Assembly: GCA_038087035.1 (NCBI GenBank)
Contig: CP051187.1
Span: 4,221,001-4,285,000 of the forward strand
Source: Gloeotrichia echinulata CP02
GTDB taxonomy: Bacteria > Cyanobacteriota > Cyanobacteriia > Cyanobacteriales > Nostocaceae
Direction: 5' to 3'
DNA length: 64,000 nucleotides
A program made the position numbers and the translations under genes. A model generated the notes under the pieces. The model saw nothing but the letters and a program-made list of their open reading frames with translations, ran no database searches and had not been told where the DNA came from. Shown here piece by piece: positions 16,363 to 24,716 of this stretch. Numbering within the stretch: position 1 is the first letter of the stretch; each line of letters begins with the position of its first letter.

Positions 16363-16419
16363 AAGATAATAGAAGTGGGGCTTTGTAAGTAAAAATCACT
16401 TTGTATGGGATAAAAGCGT

Positions 16420-17967
16420 GTGATTGAGGCTGAAGTTCATTTGTCACTACATAACTTCCTGCGATCGCAGGCGGGGTTCCCTTCCTGGCCTCATCATTTG
16501 ACGATGGCACGGTTGGTAGCACGCGCTTTGCGATTGGGACGTAGCGCCTTAATTCAGGTGGGGGCGGTTTGTGGCTATCAAGGGCGATATCGCACTAGTT
16601 TTGTGGCATCGGCATTGATGTGGCATGGCCCTGTAATTATTGTGGCTCCTGAAGTAGTACAGCAACGCCTGCTCAAAGTAGAGATTCCCCGACTACAGCA
16701 GTGGTTAGCAGCCAAAAAACCAATCAGAACAGGTGACGATTGGCCTAGTGCTGAGTTCCAAGGATTACTGCTTACCTCCCCCGAAGCTTGGTTAAGAGGG
16801 CAGTTCGCTGCTAATCAACATTTTCCCCCGGACATTCCGACAATTATTGATGGGGTAGATGATTTAGAAGATTGGGTACGTCTTCAGCTGACCCAAGATA
16901 TTCAAACCCATGACTGGGATCAACTCATGCTTGCTTGTCCCCAACAAGCTGATGTAATTCGTGCTGCACGGGTGCAATTGACACACGAGGTGTTTCAGCA
17001 TCCGGCTAATCCCCATGAGTGTTATCTGATTTCCCAGCCAGAAATAGAGATTCTGCAAGGTCTATTTCTGGCTTTAGATTCAGCGGTGCTTCCAGATTCC
17101 TGGATGCAATTCTGGCATCTATTCCAAAATATCAATCAAAACTCTTCCCCTCCTCCCCTCCTCTGGTCTACTATTGACCGTCGTCCAGGGTTATTTTCAT
17201 TACACTGTTCCCCGATTGAATTAGCGAAAATACTCTTGCCAATTTGGCAGCGTCAACCTGTAGTCTTTGTTGGCAGCGCTTTAGAACCAGAAACTGAGGC
17301 GCCTTTGTTTCGCCAGCGCCTGGGTTTAGAGGATGTGACTTGTCTGAAGTTCTCGTCTGATAGTCAAGGGGAAGCTATTCAACTGTATGTACCCTATCAG
17401 TTACCCCTACCCAACACGCCAGAATTTCAAGCAGCATTTATTCACAAAGTCCGCACACTCCTGTGTCTGGGTGCGACAGCACCAGGATTAACTGTGGTTT
17501 TGGTAGGGGATGTGCCACTCAAAGCTCAATCCGGGGCAATTCTGGCTTCTGAGTTTGGTTCGCGGGTGCAGGTAGAAAAAACTTGTTTGGATGAAAATGG
17601 TATTTTAATCAGTGGTTGGGAATTTTGGCGAGAACATCAAAGTGTCTTGCCAGCACCTCATCTATTAATTATTGCTACTTTACCCTTGCCATCCTTGGAA
17701 AATCCCCTAGTCGCTGGTAGGGTAGCTTATTATAAGCGATCGCATCAAGATTGGTTTCGATTATATTTGTTACCCGCCGCTTTAAATGAATTGCAACGGG
17801 CGATCGCACCAGTACGAGAAAATCAAGGTATTGTTGCTTTACTCGATAGTCGTGTGGTTAACCGTAGCTACGGCGCTCAAATTCTCTCAGCCCTCAGTCC
17901 TCTAGCACGCATCAACTATCTCGACCCAAGTTTATTCTCCAATACCAATGAGCTTGATGACGCTTGA
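16420..17967 (+). CDS. DinG/XPD-like helicase relative, probably inactive as ATPase
   Basis: 515 residues from GTG 16420. The N-terminal about 170 residues hold a RecA-like layout without a recognisable Walker A: the expected position reads VGAVCGYQGRYRTSFVASAL. PTIIDGVDDLEDW takes the DEAH position. The C-terminal half resembles the DinG helicase C domain: LLIIATLPLPSLENPLVAGR and, at the motif VI position, LQRAIAPVRENQGIVALLDSRVVNRSYG (normally Q-x-x-G-R-x-I-R). Loss of the Walker and arginine-finger residues suggests a non-catalytic DNA-binding or structural role. Cyanobacteria-type protein; function not known. Confidence 0.65.
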   Translation: MIEAEVHLSLHNFLRSQAGFPSWPHHLTMARLVARALRLGRSALIQVGAVCGYQGRYRTSFVASALMWHGPVIIVAPEVVQQRLLKVEIPRLQQWLAAKKPIRTGDDWPSAEFQGLLLTSPEAWLRGQFAANQHFPPDIPTIIDGVDDLEDWVRLQLTQDIQTHDWDQLMLACPQQADVIRAARVQLTHEVFQHPANPHECYLISQPEIEILQGLFLALDSAVLPDSWMQFWHLFQNINQNSSPPPLLWSTIDRRPGLFSLHCSPIELAKILLPIWQRQPVVFVGSALEPETEAPLFRQRLGLEDVTCLKFSSDSQGEAIQLYVPYQLPLPNTPEFQAAFIHKVRTLLCLGATAPGLTVVLVGDVPLKAQSGAILASEFGSRVQVEKTCLDENGILISGWEFWREHQSVLPAPHLLIIATLPLPSLENPLVAGRVAYYKRSHQDWFRLYLLPAALNELQRAIAPVRENQGIVALLDSRVVNRSYGAQILSALSPLARINYLDPSLFSNTNELDDA

Positions 17968-18101
17968 GCGTCTAGGGTGTCTTTGATAGCACCATTGAAA
18001 GTTCGTTTATGGACTCTTCAACAATCCCCCGGCTTCAGACGTGGGGAATATCAAGATAAACTTATAACCGAAGTAGAATTTTAAATTTTTAATTGCTGAT
18101 T

Positions 18102-18314
18102 ATGGGTGAAGCAAAGCGTCGTAAAACCACACTGGGAGAAAATTACGGTCAAGATACTCGGATTTTACCCTGGGTCCCCATCACCAAAAACCAAGCCGAA
18201 CTATTTGTCAATTGGACTACTCGTGGCGCCTGGATAGGCATTGGCGTTATGGTTGTTGCATGGGTGACTATCCGTTTCATCGGTCCTGCTTTCGGCTGGT
18301 GGCACGTAGTCTGA
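18102..18314 (+). CDS. DUF2839-family small membrane protein
   Basis: 70 residues from ATG 18102; the conserved beginning MGEAKRRK fixes the start. A cytoplasmic basic part is followed by one transmembrane helix (GAWIGIGVMVVAWVTIRFIG) and a short tail GWWHVV. The family is restricted to cyanobacteria and plastid relatives; its role is unknown. A hairpin at 18340-18376 probably terminates it. Confidence 0.85.
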   Translation: MGEAKRRKTTLGENYGQDTRILPWVPITKNQAELFVNWTTRGAWIGIGVMVVAWVTIRFIGPAFGWWHVV

Positions 18315-18339
18315 TCAGCTAATACACCTCCTTCAACTG

Positions 18340-18376
18340 GTTGACGGTTGACATTTAGCAGTTAACCGTCAACCAT
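18340..18376 (+). terminator. Hairpin downstream of the DUF2839 gene
   Basis: GGTTGACGGTT pairs with AACCGTCAACC across a loop of about 14 nt. It begins 25 bp after the stop codon. There is no strong U-tract, so termination or 3' end protection is inferred. Confidence 0.5.
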
Positions 18377-19023
18377 CAACAGCTATTTGTAGCTTACTAA
18401 AATGCCCGCGCTAATTGTACATAATCTGCAAGGGTAAAAATATTGGCGAAATGGCAACATAGTTTTGCTGAGTTTAGTTATTCTCAGTATTAAGTCCATC
18501 TAGTTGAGGGTTAATCAACAGTAGCTGAAAAGCTAACAATGAATAGCCTCGCCGCGTAAGTCCTGTTTATGACACAGTTTTTACAGGAAAATAAATAACA
18601 CAGAGGCCTACCAGAGAATACCAGGCTATTAAAACGTCTTAAAACTACCTTAGACCCTGTATCAATAGCGAATCCTGCTGCAAATAGCCAATAAAAATGG
18701 AATATGTAGCTTTTCCATACTTGACTCCTGCGAAATTTGAGTTACTCTTAAAGCGGATCGCTCCTAGTAACCATCTACGCTCCTGATAGGTTTGTCTAAA
18801 GAAAGTCTTAAATTTAGCAGTTCTGTCTGATGTTTTAAATGTCAAAACTGAATAGTTTGATACGGCAGGGCAAACCGTTATCTACTAGGGTAGGCAAGGT
18901 AGTCAATTAATGATTCCTTATATATCAGGTAATTGTAATGAATAGTCTACAATACCAGTGGATGAGAAAATCTAAAGAAAATGTAAAAGTAACTCAAATG
19001 ACTGTGGTGTCTGGAGGAAAAAT
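18377..19023. other. Spacer with no clear gene
   Basis: Contains GAATAGCCTCGCCGCGTAAG at about 18541, a dispersed fragment repeated near 29900 and, inverted, near 58690. A 66-codon minus-strand frame at 18645-18845 lacks family features. Nothing else was identified. Confidence 0.4.
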
Positions 19024-19368
19024 ATGTTTCTGAGACTAGCACATCAACATCGGCAATTTGTCCAAGATCTGGTGATGAACCTACAAGCCTTGGCAATTGT
19101 ACTAGAGCGCCGGGGATATCCGGCCTCCTGTTATACCTGTGGCGACCAGATGAATAGTGCTTCATTTATGGTTAGCTTGGGAGACAACCACCTGATTCGG
19201 TTTTTAGTCTCCGATTACGGGATTACTTGGACAGAGATGCGGGATGACCGTGAATTAATGAAATTAGAGGGTGCAGAGGCAATTAGTCAACTAGAGGAAC
19301 TTGCCAATATTGTCAAGCAATCTACGCCAGCCCCTACAAGTAATAAGTCCCTTGCCAAAAAGTTGTAA
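19024..19368 (+). CDS. DUF1815-like cyanobacterial protein
   Basis: 114 residues, preceded by a good ribosome site (GGAGG at 19014, 5 bp before the ATG). It starts MFLRLAHQHRQFVQDLVMNL and includes a pair of Cys in SCYTCGDQ. It continues as a compact alpha/beta domain (SFMVSLGDNHLIRFLVSDYG) and a variable polar tail. The length and N-terminal block match my memory of the cyanobacterial DUF1815 family, whose function is unknown. Confidence 0.72.
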   Translation: MFLRLAHQHRQFVQDLVMNLQALAIVLERRGYPASCYTCGDQMNSASFMVSLGDNHLIRFLVSDYGITWTEMRDDRELMKLEGAEAISQLEELANIVKQSTPAPTSNKSLAKKL

Positions 19369-19667
19369 TCATTCTGGCGTGAGCGAAAATTTGGGTCTAA
19401 AACCCCGTCCTTCTAGGACGGCTAACCCTTAATTTTTGCTACAATAGAATAAGGTCGCCATAGGGCATTGGGAGACTGTAAACGGACGTGGAGAGTAATC
19501 TCCTAGGTATCTCAAAAAAAGAATTATTCACCTGTCACGCATCCGAGAATATATGTTGGGACGTTCCAGGATGCGTCACTCTGACAGTAATATATAATTT
19601 AAAATTATTCATTACTTTGTGGAGTTTCCCGTCGCTTTCAATGAACGACTATCGAGAAACTTGAAAT
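19369..19667. other. Structured spacer, possible small RNA region
   Basis: A hairpin CCGTCCTTCTAGGACGG (19404-19420) may end the upstream gene. Then TACAAT at about 19440 (a -10-like box) precedes a G-rich stretch, and at 19540-19582 GTCACGCATCC pairs with GGATGCGTCAC. No reading frame of note is present. A non-coding transcript is possible but unproven. Confidence 0.3.
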
Positions 19668-20168
19668 ATGTCTGAAGAAAAACCAACCCAACCACAACTA
19701 CCACAAACCAGTGCGATTGACGTTACCTCGAATCAAGCATTTGAGAATTGGTTTGAATACCCTATAAGAGTGCAACCACACCACACTGACTATGTCGGTA
19801 TTGTCTGGCATGGTTCTTATATAACTTGGATGGAAGAAGCACGTATAGAATGCTTACGATCAATAGGCATTGAATTTGCCGATTTAGTAGCTATAGGTTG
19901 TGATTTACCAGTTGTAGAACTTTCGGTGCGCTATCACCGTTCAATTCAGTTAGGTATTTCAGCAGTGGTCAAAACCCGCATGGCTGAAGTAACTGGTGTT
20001 CGCATCAATTGGGATTATGCAATTGTCTCCACTGATGGACAAGAATTATTTGTAACTGCTAAGGTGACTTTAGTTGCATTAGATCGCGAAAAAGGCAAAA
20101 TTATGCGTCAATTGCCTCCAAGTTTCAAAAATGCATTGGCAAAGGTTTCAAGCTTACATAAGCAATGA
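19668..20168 (+). CDS. 4HBT-family acyl-CoA thioesterase
   Basis: 166 residues; residues about 30-150 form a single hot-dog domain. The N-terminal catalytic block is YPIRVQPHHTDYVGIVWHGSYITWMEEARIE; the usual D-x-D-x-x-G-x-x-x-H pattern reads HHTDYVGIVWH, and the central helix follows. The first about 28 residues are low-complexity (PTQPQLPQTS). It may hydrolyse an acyl- or aryl-CoA, possibly DHNA-CoA of phylloquinone synthesis, but the substrate is not indicated by its neighbours. Confidence 0.82.
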   Translation: MSEEKPTQPQLPQTSAIDVTSNQAFENWFEYPIRVQPHHTDYVGIVWHGSYITWMEEARIECLRSIGIEFADLVAIGCDLPVVELSVRYHRSIQLGISAVVKTRMAEVTGVRINWDYAIVSTDGQELFVTAKVTLVALDREKGKIMRQLPPSFKNALAKVSSLHKQ

Positions 20169-20190
20169 CCAATGACAATTGAGGATCTTC

Positions 20191-20400
20191 CTACTTTCCC
20201 CCGCTTATTTTTGATAAAGTTTGAGGTAACTGCATTATCTGCTCCCAAATATCTTGTGGAGTAATGCCAAAAACAAGATGTAATAAGACCAGAATCGCCG
20301 CTACAGTAAAGGCGGTTTTCACGGTCATTTTTACTACTTTAAATAATATTACGAATACGATCCAAGCTAAAATTAGGGTAATAAAAATCATAAATATCAA
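20191..20400 (-). CDS. Small membrane protein
   Basis: 69 residues with two hydrophobic helices (IFITLILAWIVFVILFKVV and AFTVAAILVLLHLVFGI) and a short polar tail. It converges on the thioesterase gene. No family was recognised. A second start (MIFITL) lies three codons in. Composition supports a real gene, but there is no strong ribosome site. Confidence 0.5.
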   Translation of the reverse strand: MIFMIFITLILAWIVFVILFKVVKMTVKTAFTVAAILVLLHLVFGITPQDIWEQIMQLPQTLSKISGGK

Positions 20401-20820
20401 TTCCTTGGTAATCGCCTTTGTTTAATAATTAATAGTTAACTGTTATCAGTCTCAGCATACCCCTAATAAATTTTGATTCTTGACTGTTTGCTGATTTAAG
20501 AGGGGATTTATTTGTAACTAGTAAATTTTTGAAATGGCAAGCAGCACTGCACAAATGATATTAAGGTGTAAGCATCATCCCTTAGATTATATCAGAATCA
20601 GACATAATGAATAGTAAGCTAGAAAACTATTTTTGTGAAATTACTGAAAATATTCTTATTAGGACTTACGCAACTGTCATATTTTTTTTGCGGTCTTTGA
20701 TTTGTTCGTAGTTGCGCCTTAGCGCTCCGACAACCAAGAGCGCTATTAGCGCAGCTTTCCCATAGGGTAGCGCAACTCCGAACAACCCATAAAAATTAAT
20801 GGGACTGGCTGTCTAGTACT
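20401..20820. other. Spacer with dispersed repeats
   Basis: Contains AGGACTTACGCAACTGTC at about 20662 (also at 2132) and a GTTCGTAGTTGCGC-type palindromic element at 20704-20784. No gene is seen. Confidence 0.45.
20704..20784. repeat. GTTCGTAGTTGCGC palindromic element
   Basis: Left arm GTTCGTAGTTGCGC pairs with right arm GCGCAACTCCGAAC. Internal arms AGCGCT / AGCGC add a second stem. Relatives lie at 37355-37413 and 51303-51382. Confidence 0.7.
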
Positions 20821-22041
20821 TTAGCGTAGAGAAATAATCCGCGAGGAAGTTTCTAATTTTTCACTGGCTGCTAAAACTTCTTGTCGTGCCCATTTATCTG
20901 CTGCCAAAATGTCATCTAAAGAAGGATTTATACAGTTATCATTTTGATGGCGATCGCACACCAATTCGATACAACGGGGAATATCTAAAAAGTGGATTTT
21001 CTCTGCTAAAAATAATGCCACAGCTTGTTCATTTGCGGCATTCAATACAGCCGGCATTGATCCGCCTGCTTTACCCACTGCATAAGCCAGTCCCATACAA
21101 GGATACTTCTGATGGTCTGGTTCACGGAAGGTTAAATTTCCCGCTTTGACCAAATCCAGTCGTTCCCAGTCTGTGTAGATGCGATCTGGCCAAGATAAAG
21201 CATACAGTAAAGGTAAACGCATATCCGGCCAACCGAGTTGGGCTAAAACTGAAGTATCTTGCAGTTCAATCAGTGAGTGAATAATGCTCTGGGGATGGAT
21301 GACAATCTCGATATTTTCGTAATCCAAACCAAACAGAAAGTGAGCCTCAATCACTTCCAGCCCTTTATTCATCAATGTAGCAGAATCTACCGTGATTTTC
21401 CGCCCCATTGACCAGTTAGGATGCTTAATGGCATCGGCTACAGTCACTTCGGCTAACTTGGCTACATCCCAATCGCGGAAAGCGCCACCAGATGCGGTGA
21501 GCAATATTTTCCGCAAGCCACCTTTGGGAAGACCTTGGAGGCATTGAAATATCGCCGAATGCTCAGAATCTGCTGGTAGTATTTTTACCTGATGTTTGTC
21601 AATTAAGGGTAAAACCACGGGGGCACCAGCAATCAGGGTTTCTTTATTTGCTAAAGCGATATCTTTACCAGCTTCAATAGCAGCGATTGTCGGTAGCAAC
21701 CCAGCACAACCAACAATACCAGTGACCACCGTTTGAGCATCACCATAGCGAGCGACTTCAATCACTCCGGCTTCCCCAGCTAGTAAAATCGGCTGGGGAT
21801 CAACGTCTTTGATAGCAGCTTGCAGCGCAGGCAATTTTTCTTCTGACCAAATTGCTGCTATACTCGGTCGAAATTGCCGAATTTGCGTAGCCAACATTTC
21901 GACATTGCTTCCTGCAGCCAATCCCACAATCCGAAACTGATCTGGGTACTGAGCCACAATATCCAAAGTCTGAGTACCGATGGAGCCGGTGGAACCAAGA
22001 AGAGTAATCGCTTTCACAATTGCTTTCGTATTTACAAACAA
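20821..22041 (-). CDS. dxr: 1-deoxy-D-xylulose 5-phosphate reductoisomerase
   Basis: 406 residues. It converts DXP to 2-C-methyl-D-erythritol 4-phosphate with NADPH, the first committed step of the MEP isoprenoid pathway. The N-terminal Rossmann motif is LLGSTGSIGTQTLDIV (about 13-28). The metal/substrate site contains PADSEHSAIFQCLQG and ASGGAFRDW. SMGRKITVDSATLMNKGLEVIEAH is the family signature and is fully conserved. A C-terminal helical domain is complete. No other isoprenoid gene is next to it. Confidence 0.97.
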   Translation of the reverse strand: MFVNTKAIVKAITLLGSTGSIGTQTLDIVAQYPDQFRIVGLAAGSNVEMLATQIRQFRPSIAAIWSEEKLPALQAAIKDVDPQPILLAGEAGVIEVARYGDAQTVVTGIVGCAGLLPTIAAIEAGKDIALANKETLIAGAPVVLPLIDKHQVKILPADSEHSAIFQCLQGLPKGGLRKILLTASGGAFRDWDVAKLAEVTVADAIKHPNWSMGRKITVDSATLMNKGLEVIEAHFLFGLDYENIEIVIHPQSIIHSLIELQDTSVLAQLGWPDMRLPLLYALSWPDRIYTDWERLDLVKAGNLTFREPDHQKYPCMGLAYAVGKAGGSMPAVLNAANEQAVALFLAEKIHFLDIPRCIELVCDRHQNDNCINPSLDDILAADKWARQEVLAASEKLETSSRIISLR

Positions 22042-22131
22042 TTTCCACTATAAATTGCTGCGGACTGTTTAATTAAGTTTGGATGTATTTAATTTACTCG
22101 CCCTAGGCGGATGGGGAATGGGAAAATGGAG

Positions 22132-22277
22132 ACTTGACTCTTGACTCTTGACTCTTGACTCTTGACTCTTGACTCTTGACTCTTGACTCTTGACTCTTGA
22201 CTCTTGACTCTTGACTCTTGACTCTTGACTCTTGACTCTTGACTCTTGACTCTTGACCCTTGACTCTTGACCCTTGT
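22132..22277. repeat. Heptamer array (TTGACTC)n
   Basis: About 20 nearly identical TTGACTC units with a few TTGACCC variants at the end. The array stops about 10 bp before the methyltransferase start codon, so it forms that gene's leader. Confidence 0.95.
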
Positions 22278-22286
22278 GAATATCTT

Positions 22287-23027
22287 ATGGAAAAAGACTT
22301 TTACCTACAATATGCAGCCGTTGAAGATCAGCATTGGTGGTTTGTCGGTCGCCGTCGCATTGTCGAGCAAATCATTGGTAAACTGAATTTAGGGCATAAT
22401 TCCCAAATTTTGGAAGCGGGTTGTGCTACTGGTGGAAATTTAAAGATGCTAGCTCATCACGGTCAAATTTCTGCAATGGAGTTAGATGAAGTTGCGTGTG
22501 AGTTAGCCAATGAACGGGGAATTACTCAAGTTAAATTAGGTAGTTTACCTGATAAAATTCCCTTCACAAACGAGTATGACCTCATCGTTATTCTAGATGT
22601 TATAGAACATATTGATGATGATTTAGCAGCGTTAAAGACTTTATATTCAAGATTAAAGCCGGGAGGTTGGTTGTTAATTACAGTTCCTGCGTACCAATTT
22701 TTATGGAGTCAACATGATGAAGTCAATCACCACAAACGCCGCTATGTTTTACGAGGTTTAAAGCAGGTGGTGAAACTGGCTGGCTACACTGTACGTCACA
22801 GCAGCTACTTTAACGCTTTTCTATTTCCCATTGTTGCTGCAGTGCGAATTATACGAAATTTGTTACACCTTGAAGGTAATTCTTCCAGTAGCAGTGACTT
22901 AGTTTTACCAGCGAAACCTATCAATCAATTTTTGACTTTTTTATTTGCCGGTGAACGTCATTTAATCAATCGTTTCAGCTTACCATTTGGTGTATCTATT
23001 TTACTTTTGGCACAGAAACCCAGATAA
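22287..23027 (+). CDS. Class I SAM-dependent methyltransferase
   Basis: 246 residues from ATG 22287 (MEKDFYLQYAAVEDQHWWF). The SAM motif I is ILEAGCATGGNLKML, followed by MELDEVACELA and DLIVILDVIEHIDDD (motif II-like). The C-terminal part (FPIVAAVRIIRNLL, then SLPFGVSILLLAQKP) matches methyltransferases found with polyprenyl-linked sugar transferases. A longer frame starts within the STRR and is less likely. It reads towards, and is convergent with, the methyltransferase-GT2 fusion gene. Confidence 0.8.
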   Translation: MEKDFYLQYAAVEDQHWWFVGRRRIVEQIIGKLNLGHNSQILEAGCATGGNLKMLAHHGQISAMELDEVACELANERGITQVKLGSLPDKIPFTNEYDLIVILDVIEHIDDDLAALKTLYSRLKPGGWLLITVPAYQFLWSQHDEVNHHKRRYVLRGLKQVVKLAGYTVRHSSYFNAFLFPIVAAVRIIRNLLHLEGNSSSSSDLVLPAKPINQFLTFLFAGERHLINRFSLPFGVSILLLAQKPR

Positions 23028-23064
23028 ATGAATTTATAATAATCCTATGGTGGGCATTGCCCAC

Positions 23065-23150
23065 CCTACAAATAACCAATGACTAATAACCAATGACAAA
23101 TAACCAATGACAAATGACAAATGACAAATGACAAATGACAAATGACATTT
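23065..23150. repeat. Heptamer array (TGACAAA)n
   Basis: TGACAAA/TGACCAA-type units between two convergent genes. A short TGGTGGGCATTGCCCACCCTA palindrome (23049-23069) precedes it and may act as a terminator for the methyltransferase gene. Confidence 0.85.
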
Positions 23151-24609
23151 ACAAAATAAACTTAATTTTTCGCGCAGCATGTAAACACATACCCAGCAAA
23201 ACTAACCCCTCACGAAAATGTGAAATATTAGATTTACCATAAGTTCGTTCTTGATATCTCACCGGCACTTCTACTAAATGTAAATTTAACTTTGCAGCCC
23301 CAAATAGCAAATCAAAGTCTCCAAAAGGGTCAAAATCTCCAAAATAATTCCGGTTATTAGCTATTCGTTGATAATCTTCTCTCCATAAAACCTTTGTGCC
23401 GCAAAGTGTATCTTTGATGTTTTGTCCCAGCAAAAATGAGAATATCAAGGCAAAAAACTTATTAGCTACTGAGTTTAACCAAGGCATTGCTTGATTAGAA
23501 TAAGGATAAACTAAGCGAGAACCGTTGATAAACTCACCACGATTTGTAGCTATTACTTCTACAAATTTGATTAACTCTTCTGGCTGGACTGTTAAATCAG
23601 CATCTAGAATAATTAAAATATCTCCAGTTGCTTCATTAAAACCCAAGCGCACTGCATCTGCTTTACCCTTATTAGTTTGTTGAAATGCTTTTAAGGTGAA
23701 ATTACCTTGATAATTTTGGACTAATTGTTGAATTTGCTCCCAAGTATCATCTTTTGAATGTCCTTCAACAAATATCACCTCAGTTTGTTTTCCTAGTTGG
23801 GGTAAACGTTCTATAGCAGCAGGAATATTTCCGGCTTCATTTCTGGCGGGAATAATCACACTCACTGTGTAGTCTTGCACTTTTTCAGAATTACCATACC
23901 AAGCAGGGCGTGCTACGACATAATTAGTTAAACCCAGATGATTAATCACTGGTAACTGGCTAAAGTAACGGTTGATCAAATCAGAAATTACAGGAATGCG
24001 TTTGGGAATTAAAAACCGCCTACCTATTTTTACAGATTGATAACCTGTAATAGACAGCAAATTAATAATATCATTCATCGACAGCCAGTTTTGCGGAGGC
24101 TGGGGACGCCGCTGATGAATGCGTTCTGCAAAACGCAGTATGGGTTCCCACAAAAAGTTATGAAATGTGAGGATAATTCTCGTGCGGGGATGACAAAATA
24201 TCTGTAAATGCTGGAGAACTAATTGAATATCTGTGAGATAACCAAGGACTCCGGAAAGAATTATAAAGTCAAATTTTACAGAGGATAGAGAACTATTTTT
24301 AATAAACTCTTGGTTAATATTTTCAGCATCCAGACAATAAAAAGACAGTGAGGGATATTTCTCTTCTGCAATTGTGATGACCTGTGGAGATAAATCAATA
24401 CCTACTCCCAATTTAGGATTAAGTGATGCCAATAAATCACCAGTTCCACAACCAATTTCTAATACATTACTCTCGGTTGGAATCAGAAATTTATGCAAAT
24501 TTTGGATATCTTGATAATAATATTTATTGCGTAGATTCCACCAGTCTAAATCAAGTGCAATTTCATCAAAGTTTCTTTTAGTCTTTTCTTTAACTAGGTG
24601 ATTATACAT
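23149..24609 (-). CDS. Two-domain protein: SAM methyltransferase fused to a GT2 glycosyltransferase
   Basis: 486 residues. Residues about 35-205 form a class I methyltransferase (VLEIGCGTGDLLASLNPKLG, then GIDLSPQ). Residues about 248-480 form a GT2 dolichol-phosphate-mannose-synthase-like domain: VIIPARNEAGNIPAAIERL, VEGHSKDDTW and, at the DxD site, ILIILDADLTVQPEEL. CGTKVLWREDY and FGDFDLLFGAAKLNL come later. The GT half probably transfers a sugar to a polyprenyl phosphate; the MT target is unknown. It could modify the same lipid-linked sugar. It lies beside a GT39 gene on the same strand, a likely user of the lipid-linked sugar. Confidence 0.85.
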   Translation of the reverse strand: MYNHLVKEKTKRNFDEIALDLDWWNLRNKYYYQDIQNLHKFLIPTESNVLEIGCGTGDLLASLNPKLGVGIDLSPQVITIAEEKYPSLSFYCLDAENINQEFIKNSSLSSVKFDFIILSGVLGYLTDIQLVLQHLQIFCHPRTRIILTFHNFLWEPILRFAERIHQRRPQPPQNWLSMNDIINLLSITGYQSVKIGRRFLIPKRIPVISDLINRYFSQLPVINHLGLTNYVVARPAWYGNSEKVQDYTVSVIIPARNEAGNIPAAIERLPQLGKQTEVIFVEGHSKDDTWEQIQQLVQNYQGNFTLKAFQQTNKGKADAVRLGFNEATGDILIILDADLTVQPEELIKFVEVIATNRGEFINGSRLVYPYSNQAMPWLNSVANKFFALIFSFLLGQNIKDTLCGTKVLWREDYQRIANNRNYFGDFDPFGDFDLLFGAAKLNLHLVEVPVRYQERTYGKSNISHFREGLVLLGMCLHAARKIKFIL

Positions 24610-24674
24610 TAGTTATTTTTCCATCTTTATTCAATGACAAATGACCAATCACGACCCTCTCCTGTCCCAAACGG

Positions 24675-24701
24675 CGTAGGGGCGCAAGGCTTGCGCCCTT
24701 A
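24675..24701. repeat. GTAGGGGCGCAAGG palindrome, shortened
   Basis: A member of the GGCGCAAGGCC family with one base pair lost from the centre (GCGCAAGGCTTGCGCC). It lies between the GT39 gene and the fusion gene. Confidence 0.75.
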
Positions 24702-24716
24702 CTTTATTTGCTCCGC

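Noticed and set aside
18645..18845. 66-codon minus-strand frame
   Set aside because: No ribosome site, no recognisable family and no conserved context.
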